Shown here piece by piece: positions 11,367 to 12,691 of a stretch of 12,691 bases of DNA. Under the pieces are notes generated by a model, which saw only the letters and a program-made list of their open reading frames with translations, had not been told where the DNA came from and did not search any database. The DNA is from Candidatus Uhrbacteria bacterium (GTDB lineage: Bacteria; Patescibacteriota; Patescibacteriia; JACQSD01), in the NCBI GenBank assembly GCA_016206165.1, contig JACQSD010000045.1, forward strand, positions 1 to 12,691. The letters run 5' to 3'. The position numbers were made by a program, and so were the translations under genes. Each line of letters opens with the position of its first letter. Position 1 is the first letter of the stretch.

Positions 11367-12691
11367 TACAAAGCGCATGAGTTTACCAGCGAGTTTTCGT
11401 AATGCCTTGTTTCTTGGGCAGGCGACAGATGGTGGGCTCTTTATGTCGGAGGCCATCCCGACGATTTCGATCGCTGATCTTGTTGCCTGGAAAAAGCTCT
11501 CATACGCAGAGCTTGCTTTTGTATTGAGTAAACTTTGGCTTGGTGATTCGATTGACGATCACACACTGCGGACAGCGATGACCCGTGCATATGATTGGGA
11601 GCTTCCGATCCATCGTGTATCGGAATCACTGCACGTCGCCGAACTCTGGCATGGGCCAACACTCGCGTTTAAGGATTTTGCTGCGCGGTGGCTTGGGCAG
11701 CTTGTGGGAGTATTCAAGGGTGAGGAGCCGTTGACGATTCTTGTTGCAACATCGGGCGACACCGGGAGTGCGGTTGGCTCTGGATTTCTTGGCGTTCCCG
11801 GCGTCCGCGTCATCATCCTTTATCCGTCTGGACGCGTGAGTCATCTCCAAGAGCAGCAACTCACAACCTTTGGCGAGAATGTGACTGCGGTTGAGGTTCA
11901 AGGCACGTTCGACGATTGTCAGCGCCTTGTGAAGCAGGCATTTGCTGATCAAGAATTGCGCTCTCGCGTTCGCATGACCTCGGCAAATTCAATCAACATT
12001 GGGCGCCTGCTTCCGCAGACGTTTTATTATGTGTGGTCGTACCTTCGCACGGTCGCGCATGTGGGAGACCTTGTTGATTTTTGTGTCCCAAGCGGGAATG
12101 TTGGCAATCTCACCGCAGGGCTTATTGCGAAGCACATGGGGTTGCCGGTGCGGCGGTTTATTGCCGCGGTGAATCAAAATACGCCACTTCTTGATTTTCT
12201 TCGTACGCGCACGTATACACCGCGGTCGTCAATCGCGACACTCTCGAATGCAATGGATGTGGGGAATCCGAGTAACATTGTGCGCATTTTTGATTTGTAT
12301 GCTGATGATGTGAATAGCGCTGCTGCTCCAGACAATGTTGATATTGAAAAGCTTCGCGAGGATGTCTGGGGAATGTCAGTGGATGACGCAACGACGCGTC
12401 AAACAATCAAAAAAGTATTCGCGGATCACGAATACATCATCGATCCACACACTGCGGTCGGATGGGCTGCGATTGAAGAATACAAAAAAGATCACGACGC
12501 AGATATTCCCATGATACTCATGAGCACGGCGCATCCCGCGAAATTTCTCGACATCGTCGAAGGCGTTATTGGGAAGGGATGTGTGCAGATTCCATCACAG
12601 CTTGCGCAAGCAGCGCAAAAAAAGAAGCAGTCGATCACGATCGACGCTTCATATGAGCGCTTGAGAGCAATCATGGCATCCGTCCAATGGA
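11353..12691 (+). CDS. thrC: Threonine synthase (3' truncated by the window)
   Basis: The frame starts at an ATG inside the last codons of the kinase gene and stays open to the window end, giving 446 residues with the 3' end missing. It is a PLP enzyme turning O-phosphohomoserine into threonine. Family features are the start MLFYSTKR with LFLGQATDGGLFMSE, the PLP-lysine motif WHGPTLAFKDF (Lys107), ILVATSGDTGSAV, SANSINIGRLLPQ, and VPSGNVGNLTAG, the phosphate-binding loop. Near the end come IDPHTAVGWAA and STAHPAKF, typical of the long fungal/E. coli ThrC class. The substrate of this enzyme implies that homoserine phosphate is made in the cell, which supports the homoserine kinase idea for the gene before it. 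Little of the protein is missing. Confidence 0.96.
   Translation, partial: MLFYSTKRMSLPASFRNALFLGQATDGGLFMSEAIPTISIADLVAWKKLSYAELAFVLSKLWLGDSIDDHTLRTAMTRAYDWELPIHRVSESLHVAELWHGPTLAFKDFAARWLGQLVGVFKGEEPLTILVATSGDTGSAVGSGFLGVPGVRVIILYPSGRVSHLQEQQLTTFGENVTAVEVQGTFDDCQRLVKQAFADQELRSRVRMTSANSINIGRLLPQTFYYVWSYLRTVAHVGDLVDFCVPSGNVGNLTAGLIAKHMGLPVRRFIAAVNQNTPLLDFLRTRTYTPRSSIATLSNAMDVGNPSNIVRIFDLYADDVNSAAAPDNVDIEKLREDVWGMSVDDATTRQTIKKVFADHEYIIDPHTAVGWAAIEEYKKDHDADIPMILMSTAHPAKFLDIVEGVIGKGCVQIPSQLAQAAQKKKQSITIDASYERLRAIMASVQW

Noticed and set aside
1..12691. tRNA or rRNA genes
   Set aside because: No tRNA-like cloverleaf with a TTCGA-type T-loop and CCA-type end, and no rRNA segments were seen on either strand.

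Overview
The window looks like a chromosomal piece of a Patescibacteria (Candidate Phyla Radiation) bacterium, probably of Parcubacteria type. The grounds are compact genes, many short palindromic repeats in and between genes, an in-frame repeat-encoded peptide (PAFAKASAGK) inside RecR that I recall from such genomes, a WecA/MraY-like enzyme with a GEGGS motif, and an rplU gene not followed by rpmA. Base composition is near balanced and TGA is used as a stop. The phylum assignment is an inference; no rRNA gene is present.

Layout. 1-1500: the 3' part of a WecA/MraY-family phosphosugar transferase, a cloverleaf-shaped repeat, and a membrane-anchored DUF192 protein. 1500-1950: a GTCATCC-type palindromic element in the leader of rplU (ribosomal protein bL21), then a terminator. 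1950-2740: no protein gene. It holds a hairpin repeat, a good promoter, about 570 nt that reads as one highly structured orphan RNA, a strong intrinsic terminator and a large hairpin. 2743-4876 (minus strand): recR and dnaB, separated by two facing repeat copies. 4877-5105: divergent promoters for dnaB and for a small zinc-ribbon protein resembling the N-terminal domain of NrdR. 5412-6990: a secreted GH113-like TIM-barrel protein with a repeat translated in frame. 7047-12691: a five-gene operon for threonine.

The threonine operon reads ThrA-type aspartate kinase, homoserine dehydrogenase, aspartate-semialdehyde dehydrogenase, a P-loop kinase and threonine synthase (cut by the window end). Four of the five steps from aspartate to threonine have recognisable enzymes. 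The one without a classical enzyme, homoserine kinase, is matched by the unassigned shikimate-kinase-like P-loop kinase, whose gene overlaps thrC by 14 bp. This makes it a candidate non-orthologous homoserine kinase.

A hairpin repeat family (core CCTCTCCT-loop-AGGAGAGG plus a GGTGAGG tail) occurs six times. Two 66-bp copies lie inverted around hom-asd. One sits between the aspartate kinase and homoserine dehydrogenase genes, where ThrA-type proteins are fused, and may supply the ribosome-binding site of hom. The other supplies the stop codon of asd. The two most interesting items are the orphan structured RNA and the kinase in the threonine operon.
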